The notes under the pieces were generated by a model. It saw nothing but the letters and a program-made list of their open reading frames with translations. It was not told the origin of the DNA and did not search any database. The position numbers and the translations under genes are program-made. A stretch of 64,000 bases of DNA, from contig NZ_CAMFKM010000012.1 of assembly GCF_945957355.1 (NCBI RefSeq), positions 1 to 64,000 of the forward strand, given 5' to 3'. Shown here piece after piece: positions 1 through 10,921 of the stretch; position 1 is the first letter of the stretch, and each line of letters starts with the position of its first letter. The stretch comes from an uncultured Reyranella sp. (GTDB lineage: Bacteria > Pseudomonadota > Alphaproteobacteria > Reyranellales > Reyranellaceae).

Positions 1-934
1 CCTGGGCGATGGCATACATCGCCGCCTGCCGGGCCTTCAGGTTGTTGAACGGCGGCTGCAGGTGATTGAAGCGCATGATGATCTGGCTGCCCTGCGCATT
101 CCAGCCGTAGAGTTCGATGTTCTTGTCGGCCTTCAGCAGCGGGAAGAGATCGGGCACCGGAAGTTCGATCAGGTCGATCTCGCCCTGGGTGAGGGCATTG
201 ACCGCGGTACTCGGGTCGGAGATCGCGAGCCACTCGACGCGGTCGACCTTCACCACCTTGCCGCCGGCCAGCATCGAGGGCGGCTCGGCGCGCGGCTTGT
301 ACTTGGTATTCTTGATGTAGACGACCTTCTCGCCCGGCTTCCACTCGTCCTTCTTGAAGATGAACGGGCCGGAGCCGGTGTAGTCGTCGATCTGCTTGAA
401 CGGGTCGGTCTCGGCGACCCTCTTGGGCATCATGAAAGGCACGGTGGAGGACGGCTTGCCCAGCGCGTCGAGGACGAGGCCAAAAGGCTCCTTGAGCACG
501 ATCTGGAAGGTCTTGGCATCGATGGCCTTCATCGTGCCGACCGCCTTCATCATCTCCTGGCCGAGAGCGTCGCGGGCGCCCCAGCGCTTGATCGAGGCGA
601 CGCAGTCCTCGGCGGTGACGGGCTGGCCATCGTGCCATGCCAGGCCGTCACGGAGCGTGAAGGTCCAGGTCAGCTTGTCGGCCGAGGCCTCATACTTGTC
701 GACCATCTGCGGCTGGATGCGCGCTTCGGCATCCTGGGCGAACAGCGTGTCGTAGATCATGTAGCCGTGGTTTCGGGTGATGAAGGCGGTCGTCCAGATC
801 GGGTCCAGGACCTTCAGATCGGAATGGGCGACCATCTTCAGGGTCTGCGCCGAGGCCGGGGCCACGACCGCCGCCGCGCCCGTCGACAAGGCAAGACAGG
901 CCGCGACCTGTCGCAATCTCCGCATAACGTGCAT
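1..934 (-). CDS. ABC transporter substrate-binding protein, peptide/oligopeptide family (SBP_bac_5), C-terminus outside window
   Basis: The reverse strand encodes an exported solute-binding protein whose 3' end lies beyond base 1. A hydrophobic signal sequence ends in ASAQ about 30 residues in. It is followed by features of the dipeptide/oligopeptide (DppA/OppA-like) family: an early LDPIWTT segment, LRDGLAWHDGQPVTAED (the family signature region), and GSGPFIFKKDEWKPGEK about 190 residues in. About 311 codons are visible of the usual 500-530. The protein should bind a peptide-like or other solute in the periplasm for an ABC importer, but no permease or ATPase gene is visible; they may lie to the left. 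A second in-frame ATG three codons downstream (base 925) is an alternative start. It is transcribed divergently from the dioxygenase gene, with 69 bases between them. Substrate cannot be inferred. Confidence 0.85.
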   Translation of the reverse strand, partial: MHVMRRLRQVAACLALSTGAAAVVAPASAQTLKMVAHSDLKVLDPIWTTAFITRNHGYMIYDTLFAQDAEARIQPQMVDKYEASADKLTWTFTLRDGLAWHDGQPVTAEDCVASIKRWGARDALGQEMMKAVGTMKAIDAKTFQIVLKEPFGLVLDALGKPSSTVPFMMPKRVAETDPFKQIDDYTGSGPFIFKKDEWKPGEKVVYIKNTKYKPRAEPPSMLAGGKVVKVDRVEWLAISDPSTAVNALTQGEIDLIELPVPDLFPLLKADKNIELYGWNAQGSQIIMRFNHLQPPFNNLKARQAAMYAIAQ

Positions 935-1003
935 GATTTACTCTTTACCCTTCTGCAACACCAAACTTCACACAAGCTGCCACGAGCCGACGGGGAACAA
1001 GCA

Positions 1004-1768
1004 ATGTCGATGCCGACCATCTTCGTGTCCCACGGAGCGCCGACGCTCATCCTGAGCGACGTGCCCGCGCGCACATTCCTGGCCAGCCTCAGCCAGCAAA
1101 TTCCGCGCCCGACCGGAATCGTGGCGGTGTCGGCGCATTGGGACACCGACGTGCCGGCGGTATCGCTGGCCCGCCGGCCGGACACGATCCACGACTTCTA
1201 CGGCTTCCCCGACGCGCTCTACAAGCTGCGCTATGACGCGCCCGGCGCGCCGGTGCTCGCCGAGAAGGTGGCGAAGCTCACCGGCGCCGCGCACGATCAT
1301 CACCGCGGCCTCGATCACGGTGCCTGGGTGCCGGCCATGCTCGCTTGGCCCGAGGCCGACATCCCGATCTTCCAGCTCTCGGTCCAGCCGGCGCTCGGCC
1401 CTGCGCACCACATCGCGCTCGGACGGAAGCTCGCCACGCTGCGCGAGGAGGGTGTGCTGGTCATGGGCAGCGGCAGCGCCATCCACAATCTGCGCGCTCT
1501 GATTCGCAGCGAGGATGCGTCGGAGCCGGAGCCTTGGGCGCGGGCCTTCGACGACTGGCTGGCCGAAACGGTGGAGAAGGGCGACGAGGCGGCCCTTGCG
1601 GACTACCGCGCCCGCGCCCCCTACGCCCGTGAGGCTCACCCGACAGACGAGCACTTCCTGCCGCTGCATGTCGCGTACGGAGCGGCCGGCGAAGCTGCGC
1701 AGGGGAGGGCGCTCCATCGGAGCTTCACATTGGGGAACCTGTCGATGGCGGCTTACGCGTTCGGGTAG
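1004..1768 (+). CDS. Class III extradiol ring-cleavage dioxygenase, LigB/DODA family
   Basis: This 254-residue cytoplasmic protein has the usual length of the 4,5-DOPA-extradiol-dioxygenase (YgiD/DODA) family, which opens catechol-type rings using a non-haem metal. The diagnostic SHGAP motif is at residues 9-13, followed by VVAVSAHWDT near residue 40, GLDHGAWVP near residue 105, and the late VMGSGSAIHNL segment. These carry the histidines that bind the metal. The ATG at 1004 is preceded by a purine-rich GGGGAACAA stretch and gives the canonical MPTIFVSHG-type N-terminus. An open frame continues upstream to base 62 but runs antisense through the binding-protein gene, so that extension is not real. 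Natural substrate is unknown; homologues accept DOPA or protocatechuate-like catechols. It stands alone between divergent and convergent neighbours. Confidence 0.9.
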   Translation: MSMPTIFVSHGAPTLILSDVPARTFLASLSQQIPRPTGIVAVSAHWDTDVPAVSLARRPDTIHDFYGFPDALYKLRYDAPGAPVLAEKVAKLTGAAHDHHRGLDHGAWVPAMLAWPEADIPIFQLSVQPALGPAHHIALGRKLATLREEGVLVMGSGSAIHNLRALIRSEDASEPEPWARAFDDWLAETVEKGDEAALADYRARAPYAREAHPTDEHFLPLHVAYGAAGEAAQGRALHRSFTLGNLSMAAYAFG

Positions 1769-1780
1769 GGGCGTCCAGCT

Positions 1781-4700
1781 TCAAATCATCAGATCGTAAT
1801 CGTGCGCCGCGCGCGCGGCGTCCAGGGCCGCGGTCCATTCCGAGACGGCGCTGGCATCCTTGGCGGCGATATTGGCCAGGGAGAGTTCGGCGAGCGAGAC
1901 ATCGGTCAGCTGGTAAGTCTGGTTGTTGCCCTCGATGGTGATAACGGTCGAGCCGTTCGCCTCGGCGATGGAGAAATGGTCCTTGGCCATCCAGCCGAAG
2001 TCGAGCGTGTCGAGGGCGGTGTCGAAATCGATCGACTTGTTGGAGCCCCAGGCCCAGGTGATCGCGAACGTATCGGCCTTTCCATTCCCCACATGGCCCT
2101 GGTCCGGCGCGCGATCGTCGTTGACGATGGTGCCGGTGGCGGTCGCATCGGCAAGGGTGGCGCCGCTGGCATCGGAGAGGTTGACCGTGAAGGTCTCGTT
2201 CCCCTCGAATGTGGTATCACCGCTGATATCGACATGCACCGTCTTCGAGGTTTCGCCCGCCGCAAAGGTGAGGGTGCCGTTGGTCGCCACATAGTCCGAG
2301 CCGGCGGTCGCCGTGCCGTTCGCGGTGGAATAGGCCACCGTCACGGGCCCCGTGGCGGTCTTGTCGAGCGTCACGGTGAACATGAAGTGGGCATGCTCGC
2401 CATTGCCCTCGGCGATCGCGAGGTCGGCGATGGAGAGGGTGGGCAGGACCGGGGCGCTGTCGTCGTCGACGATGGTGCCGATGGCGGTGCCGTCGGCGAT
2501 CGTGGCGCCGGCGGGGTTGGAGAGGTTGATCGTGAAGGTCTCGTCGCCTTCGGCAAGCACGTCGCCCGCGATGTCCACATGGACCATCTTGGAGGTCTCG
2601 CCGGCGGCGAAGGTGACGGTGCCGCTGGAGGCGGCATAGTCCTCGCCGGCCATGGCCGTGCCATTGGCCGTGGAATAGGCCACCGTCACCGGGCCGTCGG
2701 CGGCTTTGTCGAGCGTCACCACGAACATGAAATGCGCATGGTCGCCATTGCCTTCCGCCGCCGAGAGGTCGGCGATGGAGAGCGCGGGAAGCGCACCGCC
2801 ACCGTCTCCGGTCACGCCGTCAGTGGCCCCGGACGCCCCCGCCACCGTGCCCCCGCCGGCAATGGGCAGGTTGAAGTCGACGATCTGGTCGTTCGATGCC
2901 TGCCCCATGCCGATCTTGCCGGACAGGTCGTCCTCGCGGACCTGGCTGAAGGTGAACTCGAAATTGGCCGGGGACAGGTCGGCCCGGGTGACACCGAGCA
3001 GAATGAGCTTCTGGCCCGTGCTGAGATCCGCGATGACCACGCCTTCGGTGCTGTCGGTCATCGAGAGGTTTTCGCGGCTCCCGTAGAACTTGAAGCTCAC
3101 CACGTCAGTCGCGGGATCGAAGGCGACCCGGTCAACCTGTCCGACTTCATGGGAGCGCATATAGACGGTGTCGGTGGCGAGTACCGGTCCGTTCTCCCAG
3201 GCGAGCGCGCCGCTCAGCGCCTCGCGTAAATGATTGTTGTCGATGAACCCGAAATTCTCCACCGAGAGGTCGGCGAGCCGGACGCCCTGCACGATCACCG
3301 TCTCGCCGCTCCAGGGGCTCATGAAGCCGAAGCCCTGCGGCGTGTCGATGATGATGAAGGAGTGGATGTTGGCGTTGCCGAGGTCGATCTTGTCCATTGC
3401 CGGATTGAAGCCGACGATATCGGCGCCGCTCACGGAGTTGATGAGATAGACCTTGCCGGAGCCGTTGCCCGGGTCCTGGACCGTGTCGTCGTCGGTGATC
3501 TGCCCGACCGCAGTGGCGTCGACGATGGTTGCGCCGGTGGCGTTGGAGAGGGTGAGCGAGAAGGTTTCGTTCGCCTCGACCGCGGTGTCACCGTTCACGA
3601 CGACATGCACCATCTTCGAGGTTTCGCCGGCCGCGAAGGTGAGCGTTCCGGCGAACGCGGCATAGTCGGATCCCGCGGTCGCCGTACCATTGGCGGTGGC
3701 GTAATTCACCGTCACGGGGCCGGTCGCGGCCTTGTCGAGCGTGACGACGAACATCAGCTCGGCGGTGCCCGAATTCCCCTCGCGCAGCGAGACGTCGCCC
3801 ACCGAGAGCGCGGGCAACGTGGCCGCTGCATCGTCGTTGGTCAGGGTGCCGGTTGCCGATCCGTCGGCGATGGTCGCGCCGGCGGCATTGGCGAGGCTGA
3901 CGGTGAAGGCCTCATTGCCCTCCACGGCCGTATCGCCATTGACCGTCACCTGGATGGTCTTCGACGTTTCCCCCGCCGCGAAGGTGAGGGTGCCGTTGGC
4001 GGCAACATAATCGCTGCCGGCCGTGGCGGTGCCGTCGGCCGTGGAATAGGCGACCGTGACCGGACCGGCTGCTGCCGCGGACAGGGTCACGATGAAGGTC
4101 ATGAGCCTGGTGCCGGAGTTGCCTTCCTGCAGCGACACGTCAGCGATGGACAGGCTGGGCGTCGCCGGCTCCGCCGAGTCGAGGGCCGCGTCCCATTTCT
4201 GGATCGCGCTCGCGTCCTTCGCACGGATATTGTCCATGCTGAGCTCGGCGAGCGTCACGCCATCGAGCCTGTAGGTCTGGTTGTTGCCGGTGATGGTGAT
4301 GACCACCGAGCCACCCACCTCGGCGATGGAGAAATTGTCCTTCTGGAACCAGCCGAAATCGAGCACGTCGACGTCCGGGTCGAAGGCGAGGACGGTATTG
4401 GTACCCCACATCCAGTTGATGGTGGTCACGGTGGCCACGCCGTCGCCGCCTGTCCCTCCGCCGGTGGAGCCGCCAGTGGACCCACCCGTGGATCCGCCAT
4501 CCGCCTGGGTGCCGTCCCAGCCCGCATAGTCGGAGACGGCGCCGTCATTGTTGAAGTCGTCGTTCCAGAGCTCCTCGGCGAAGGCGAGTGTCTTGCCCGC
4601 CTGATGGGCGGCGATGAGGGTCGAATAGCTCGGCGTGTCGTAGGCACCGAACTGCTGGATGTATTTGAGGATGGAGGTTCCGTATTCGTCGGCCGAGGCG

Positions 4701-5254
4701 CTGCCATTGTTGAGCAGGTCCAGCGTGCCCCAGGCCCCGCGCAGATGGGCGGCGGCGAGAATGCCGGTGAGGGTGAGCGTGACGGTGACGCTCTGCCCGT
4801 TGGTGTCCACATAGGTGCGCTGGGTACCGATCAGCGCGTCGAGGCTGGTGCCCTTGGCCTCGAGCCCGCTCTCGATGACATTGAGGTTGTAGCCGAAGGC
4901 ATCGAGGATGATGGCTTCCTGGATGTCGGTCTTGAGCGTGTCGAAGCTGTCGACGCCGTTCTTGCCGGTGAAATTGCCGGTCCACAGGTTGCCGGTATTG
5001 TCCAGGTAATAGCCGAGGTCGATGAGCAGCGGCTCGCCGAACTGATAGCCGACGAAGCCCAGCGAGTTCACGGAGGTGTACTGCATGTCACGCCAGGAGA
5101 GCTCCCCGGCCTGATAGGCGTTCCAGTTGTCGTCGCCCACCCAACTCCGGATCTGGGCCTCGGTGATCTGTCCCGAGAGATAGTGATCGTAGTCGACACC
5201 CGACTCGAACGCCCGCAGCGCGTCCAGAAACTCCGTGAAAGTTCCGTTCGACAT
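1781..5254 (-). CDS. Large Calx-beta repeat protein, probably secreted or surface exposed
   Basis: A 1157-residue acidic protein rich in Gly, Ala, Thr and Asp, almost free of Cys. Residues 1-250 form an unassigned alpha-helical-looking domain with several Trp/Tyr and an EF-hand-like DFNNDGAVSDY segment near its end. A Gly-Ser-Thr linker follows (about 253-272). Four Calx-beta domains lie at about 365-475, 480-590, 820-930 and 938-1048, each with the typical EGNSG/EGNGD start, TATAGSDY, LTFAAGETSK and NDD ending. Between and around them are four copies of another beta module (about 276-360, 600-675, 696-770, 1060-1150) built around FDPxxDxLDFG and VxLAELSxxNI. No N-terminal signal peptide is seen, so type I secretion is plausible, although no RTX GGxGxD nonapeptides are present. 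Calx-beta domains normally bind calcium. Role unknown; adhesion or carbohydrate binding is an inference. Confidence 0.85.
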   Translation of the reverse strand: MSNGTFTEFLDALRAFESGVDYDHYLSGQITEAQIRSWVGDDNWNAYQAGELSWRDMQYTSVNSLGFVGYQFGEPLLIDLGYYLDNTGNLWTGNFTGKNGVDSFDTLKTDIQEAIILDAFGYNLNVIESGLEAKGTSLDALIGTQRTYVDTNGQSVTVTLTLTGILAAAHLRGAWGTLDLLNNGSASADEYGTSILKYIQQFGAYDTPSYSTLIAAHQAGKTLAFAEELWNDDFNNDGAVSDYAGWDGTQADGGSTGGSTGGSTGGGTGGDGVATVTTINWMWGTNTVLAFDPDVDVLDFGWFQKDNFSIAEVGGSVVITITGNNQTYRLDGVTLAELSMDNIRAKDASAIQKWDAALDSAEPATPSLSIADVSLQEGNSGTRLMTFIVTLSAAAAGPVTVAYSTADGTATAGSDYVAANGTLTFAAGETSKTIQVTVNGDTAVEGNEAFTVSLANAAGATIADGSATGTLTNDDAAATLPALSVGDVSLREGNSGTAELMFVVTLDKAATGPVTVNYATANGTATAGSDYAAFAGTLTFAAGETSKMVHVVVNGDTAVEANETFSLTLSNATGATIVDATAVGQITDDDTVQDPGNGSGKVYLINSVSGADIVGFNPAMDKIDLGNANIHSFIIIDTPQGFGFMSPWSGETVIVQGVRLADLSVENFGFIDNNHLREALSGALAWENGPVLATDTVYMRSHEVGQVDRVAFDPATDVVSFKFYGSRENLSMTDSTEGVVIADLSTGQKLILLGVTRADLSPANFEFTFSQVREDDLSGKIGMGQASNDQIVDFNLPIAGGGTVAGASGATDGVTGDGGGALPALSIADLSAAEGNGDHAHFMFVVTLDKAADGPVTVAYSTANGTAMAGEDYAASSGTVTFAAGETSKMVHVDIAGDVLAEGDETFTINLSNPAGATIADGTAIGTIVDDDSAPVLPTLSIADLAIAEGNGEHAHFMFTVTLDKTATGPVTVAYSTANGTATAGSDYVATNGTLTFAAGETSKTVHVDISGDTTFEGNETFTVNLSDASGATLADATATGTIVNDDRAPDQGHVGNGKADTFAITWAWGSNKSIDFDTALDTLDFGWMAKDHFSIAEANGSTVITIEGNNQTYQLTDVSLAELSLANIAAKDASAVSEWTAALDAARAAHDYDLMI

Positions 5255-5533
5255 GACTCGCTCCCTCCGACTCCAACTCAGGTACCGGACTTGTGATATC
5301 CGATGCCCACGGGGCGTATCCCAAGACCATAACCGTTCGATGTCGCACCTGTCGAAGGCCGCAATGCGAGTGGCCCGCTCATCCGCGCGACATGCCGCGC
5401 GGAGAGATACGAGTGACTCTCACGAGAAACTTTTCCCAAGTGGTGGCGTTGTCCGGTTCGCTGCCTGCCACAGCACGATCACGGAGGGATGCCGTGTCCT
5501 GCTGATACAGTGGCAGGTCCGGAGGTCGCCATC

Positions 5534-6079
5534 ATGACGAAGCTATCGCTCCCGCTCGTGCTCCTCGTCGCCACCTGCCTTGCGCTCCCCGCACAGGCGC
5601 AAAAGGACAATCCTGGCCAGGGCCGGGGTGCTGACAAGGCCGACAAGGCCGACAGGGGTAATGGACGGGGGGCGGGCGGCGATACGCCGGGCCAGGGACG
5701 CGGACAGGGAAATCCCGGCAGCGGGAAAGGCCCCAGCCAGGCCGCAGCACCCGGCAACGTGAACATCGTCGTCACGGAGCGCGACCGGGGCGCCATCTAT
5801 GGCTACTACCGCCCACTCTATGCCGCCGGAAACTGTCCGCCGGGTCTCGCCAAAAAGAACAATGGCTGCCTGCCGCCGGGGCAGGCCAAGAAGCTGTGGG
5901 CGATCGGGCAGCCGCTGCCGGCGGGCGTGGTGTTCTATCCGCTGCCGGCCCCGTTGCTGGGCCAGCTCACGCCGGCTCCCTCGGGCTACCAGTACGTGCG
6001 GGTCGCCAACGACATTCTGATGATGGCGATCGGCACGCAGCTCATCGTCAGAGCCATCGCCGACCTTGGCGTCATGTGA
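5534..6079 (+). CDS. RcnB-like small exported protein
   Basis: A 181-residue precursor with a Sec signal peptide ending in LPAQAQ at about residue 22. The next 50 residues are a low-complexity Gly/Asp/Lys/Arg tract with repeated GQGRG. The C-terminal half has the CPPGLAKKNNGCLPPGQAKK segment, then YPLP and GYQYVRVANDILMMAIGT. That pattern is typical of the RcnB (DUF1236/PF11776-like) family of periplasmic proteins, whose E. coli member helps nickel and cobalt homeostasis. The start at 5534 is chosen because GGAGG sits eight bases upstream and the signal peptide begins there; an upstream ATG at 5489 would add 15 unrelated residues. No metal transporter gene adjoins it, so a role in metal homeostasis is only a family-level guess. 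Confidence 0.8.
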   Translation: MTKLSLPLVLLVATCLALPAQAQKDNPGQGRGADKADKADRGNGRGAGGDTPGQGRGQGNPGSGKGPSQAAAPGNVNIVVTERDRGAIYGYYRPLYAAGNCPPGLAKKNNGCLPPGQAKKLWAIGQPLPAGVVFYPLPAPLLGQLTPAPSGYQYVRVANDILMMAIGTQLIVRAIADLGVM

Positions 6080-6096
6080 CCGGATCTCCGCTCGGC

Positions 6097-6124
6097 AAAA
6101 CGGGGGCACCTGGGCCCCCGTTTC
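6097..6124. terminator. Rho-independent terminator between convergent genes
   Basis: A ten-base stem, AAACGGGGGC (6098-6107) pairing with GCCCCCGTTT (6114-6123), with a six-base loop, sits between the convergent RcnB-like gene and grxD. The T run on the plus side is short (TTT), and the A run on the other arm gives a matching T run for the opposite strand, so it may serve both genes. Confidence 0.7.
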
Positions 6125-6151
6125 AGTCTCGAACGATGTAGCGCCGACGCT

Positions 6152-6493
<342 letters not shown>

Positions 6494-6548
6494 GATCGAT
6501 CTCCGTGGAGCGCCGCCGGGGGCGCGGGGTTGCCCGAATATAGGGCGT

Positions 6549-6785
6549 TCAGGGTCGCTGCGCCATGGTGGTCAGCTTGAGGGCGTGCAGGACTCCCCCC
6601 ATGCGGCCCCCCAGCGCGCCGTAGACCATCTGGTGCTGCTGGATCTTCGATTTGCCGGCAAAAGCGGCTGAAATGACTGTCGCGGCATAGTGATCGCCGT
6701 CCCCGGCGAGGTCCTGGATCTCGACCTCGGCATCCGGAATGCCTTCCTTGATCAGGCGAACGATGTCGTCAGCTTGCATAGGCAT
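6549..6785 (-). CDS. BolA family protein, Grx4 partner
   Basis: A 78-residue protein of the short BolA/IbaG type. It shows the class II KH-like fold pattern: an initial helix (MQADDIVRLIKEGIPDAEVE), then a DGDHYAATVIS strand region, and the C-terminal KIQQHQMVYGALGG helix-turn. The conserved His in QQHQMVY (about residue 51) is the residue that takes part in the Grx4-BolA [2Fe-2S] cluster in this family. The start could be the ATG at 6785 or, two codons later, that at 6779. It ends 55 bases before grxD and begins 9 bases after purL, so it is probably cotranscribed with the purine genes. Confidence 0.93.
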   Translation of the reverse strand: MPMQADDIVRLIKEGIPDAEVEIQDLAGDGDHYAATVISAAFAGKSKIQQHQMVYGALGGRMGGVLHALKLTTMAQRP

Positions 6786-6794
6786 GAGAAATCC

Positions 6795-9062
<2,268 letters not shown>

Positions 9063-9072
9063 GAGGCGTCTC

Positions 9073-9765
9073 TCACGAAAGGGCTTCCACCAAGCCCTCG
9101 AACAGGGCCTTGCCGTCGGTGCCGCCGAACATCGGCTCCACCGCGTTCTCGGGATGGGGCATCAGCCCCAGCACCGTCTTGGTGTCGTTGAAGACGCCGG
9201 CGATGTTGCTGCTCGATCCGTTGGGATTGCCGCGTCCGTCGACGATCGAGCCGTCGGGTCCGCAGTAGCGGAAGGCGATCTGGCCGCGATCCTCGAGCCG
9301 CTTCATCGTGTCGGCGTCGGCGAAATAGTTCCCCTCGGCATGGGCCACCGGCACCTTGATCACCTGGCCCGCCTGGTAGCGGTTGGTGAACAGGCTCTGG
9401 CTGGTCTCGACCCGCAGGTGGACGTCGGCGCAGACGAACTTGAGGTGTGAGTTGCGCATCAGCGTGCCAGGCAGCAGGCCGGCCTCGGTCACGATCTGGA
9501 AGCCGTTGCAGATGCCCAGTACCGGCACGCCCTGCGCGGCGCGCTTCTTGACCTCGGCCATCACCGGCGACTGCGCGGCCATCGCGCCGCAGCGCAGATA
9601 GTCGCCGTAGGAGAAGCCGCCCGGGACCACAATCAGGTCGACCTTCTCGAAGTCACCGTCGCCGTGCCACACCATCTGCGGCCGGCGCCCGGTGACCAAC
9701 TCTATCGCCTGCGCCACATCGCCTTCGCGATTGGAGCCGGGGAAGACCAGGACCGCGGCTTTCAT
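9073..9765 (-). CDS. purQ: Phosphoribosylformylglycinamidine synthase glutaminase subunit PurQ
   Basis: A 230-residue class I glutamine amidotransferase. The nucleophile Cys lies in VLGICNGFQ (about residue 88), and the His-Glu pair lies near the C-terminus in LMPHPENAVEP. FPGSNREGD at the N-terminus and PGGFSYGDYLRCGA are PurQ signatures. It supplies ammonia from glutamine to PurL. The ATG at 9765 overlaps the purS stop codon by one base (TGATG), indicating translational coupling. Open reading continues upstream but only antiparallel to, and out of frame with, purS and purC. Confidence 0.98.
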   Translation of the reverse strand: MKAAVLVFPGSNREGDVAQAIELVTGRRPQMVWHGDGDFEKVDLIVVPGGFSYGDYLRCGAMAAQSPVMAEVKKRAAQGVPVLGICNGFQIVTEAGLLPGTLMRNSHLKFVCADVHLRVETSQSLFTNRYQAGQVIKVPVAHAEGNYFADADTMKRLEDRGQIAFRYCGPDGSIVDGRGNPNGSSSNIAGVFNDTKTVLGLMPHPENAVEPMFGGTDGKALFEGLVEALS

Positions 9766-10007
9766 CAGCCCACCAGCTCGATCGAGTAGTTCTCGATCAC
9801 CGTGTTGGCGAGCAGCTTCCTGCACATCTCCTCGACGCGGGCCCTGGCCTTCGCCTGGTCGGTCTCGGACAGCTCGAGTTCGATGAACTTGCCCTGGCGC
9901 ACGTCGCCGACCTCGGGGAAGCCCAGCCGGTTCAGCGAATGTCCGATGGCCTTGCCCTGGGGGTCGAGCACGCCGTTCTTGAGGGTCACGTGGACTCTGG
10001 CTTTCAT
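9765..10007 (-). CDS. purS: Phosphoribosylformylglycinamidine synthase subunit PurS
   Basis: An 80-residue protein of exactly the usual PurS size. It carries the family pattern VHVTLKNGVLDPQGKAIGHSL at the N-terminus, VRQGKFIELEL in the middle, and MCRKLLANTVIENYSIEL near the end. PurS dimers bridge PurQ and small PurL and are needed for ammonia transfer. The gene starts 9 bases after purC and its stop overlaps the purQ start. Confidence 0.97.
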   Translation of the reverse strand: MKARVHVTLKNGVLDPQGKAIGHSLNRLGFPEVGDVRQGKFIELELSETDQAKARARVEEMCRKLLANTVIENYSIELVG

Positions 10008-10016
10008 GTCGCCTCT

Positions 10017-10781
10017 TTACTGCAGCGTGGTGGGGCCGCGCACGTCGCCCGGTCCCTGGTCGATGAGGATGCCGAGGCGCCGCGCCACTTCCTGGTAGGC
10101 TTCCTCGACCTTGCCGAGGTCGCGGCGGAACCGGTCCTTGTCCATCTTTTCGTTGGTCCTGAGGTCCCATAGCCGGCACGAATCGGGGCTGATCTCGTCG
10201 GCCAGCACGATCCGGACCATGTCGTCCTCGTAGAGGCGGCCAAACTCGATCTTGAAGTCGATCAGCTTGATGCCGCAGCCGAGGAACAGGCCGAACAGAA
10301 AGTCGTTTACGCGCAAGGTCAGCGCCACGATGTCGTCGAGGTCCTGCGGCGTCGCCCACCCGAAGGCGGTGATATGCTCCTCAGTGACCATCGGGTCGCC
10401 CAGCGTGTCGTTCTTGTAGAAGAACTCCATGATCGAGCGGGGGAGCTGCGTGCCTTCCTCGACGCCGAAGCGCTTGGCGAAGGAGCCGGCCGCCACGTTG
10501 CGGACCACGACCTCGAGCGGAATGATCTCGACCTGCCGGATGAGCTGCTCGCGCATGTTCAGGCGGCGGATGAAATGCGTGGGCACGCCGATTTCCCCGA
10601 GCTTGGTCATCAGGAACTCGGAAATGCGGTTGTTGATCACGCCCTTGCCGGTGATCGTGCCCTTCTTCTGGTTGTTGAACGCGGTGGCGTCGTCCTTGAA
10701 GTACTGGACGATGGTCCCGGGCTCAGGCCCCTCGAACAAGGTCTTGGCCTTGCCCTCGTAGATGCGGCGACGGCGGGACAT
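10017..10781 (-). CDS. purC: Phosphoribosylaminoimidazole-succinocarboxamide synthase
   Basis: A 254-residue SAICAR synthetase that joins CAIR and aspartate using ATP. The N-terminal YEGKAKTLFEG and YFKDDATAFN segments form the nucleotide-binding region, and the middle VPLEVVVRNVAAGS is a PROSITE-type PurC signature. The later IDFKIEFGR and ISPDSCRLWD segments complete the active site. It is the promoter-proximal gene of the minus-strand purC-purS-purQ-purL operon. It faces a divergent gene at 10922 across 140 bases that should hold both promoters. Confidence 0.98.
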   Translation of the reverse strand: MSRRRRIYEGKAKTLFEGPEPGTIVQYFKDDATAFNNQKKGTITGKGVINNRISEFLMTKLGEIGVPTHFIRRLNMREQLIRQVEIIPLEVVVRNVAAGSFAKRFGVEEGTQLPRSIMEFFYKNDTLGDPMVTEEHITAFGWATPQDLDDIVALTLRVNDFLFGLFLGCGIKLIDFKIEFGRLYEDDMVRIVLADEISPDSCRLWDLRTNEKMDKDRFRRDLGKVEEAYQEVARRLGILIDQGPGDVRGPTTLQ

Positions 10782-10870
10782 GTCTTACTCCTGCGCGGGC
10801 GATGCGGATCGCCCGCCGTTCGGGCGGAATATGGCGGAAACGCCATGCTCCGGTATTGGGGAAAAATCCA

Positions 10871-10898
10871 TTGAAAAAGGTGACGGGGCCGTCATATT
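10871..10898 (+). promoter_or_regulatory. Possible sigma-70-type promoter for the ferritin-like gene
   Basis: TTGAAA at 10871-10876 and CATATT at 10893-10898 are separated by 16 bases and lie 24 bases upstream of the ATG at 10922. An AGGAGG ribosome site lies between them and the start. The -10 hexamer matches the consensus at only four of six positions, so this is a suggestion, not a firm call. Confidence 0.3.
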
Positions 10899-10921
10899 GA
10901 CCTCGGAACAGGAGGCCTCAC

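Noticed and set aside
1802..5296. Two long open frames (475 and 688 codons) on the plus strand opposite the Calx-beta gene
   Set aside because: They are antisense to a repetitive GC-rich gene with a clear family match; their translations are low-complexity Gly/Asp/Arg/His strings without domains.
10017..10359. Continuation of the purQ frame upstream through purS and purC
   Set aside because: purS and purC are complete in other frames, and the extra residues are Arg/Pro-rich without homology; purQ begins at 9765.
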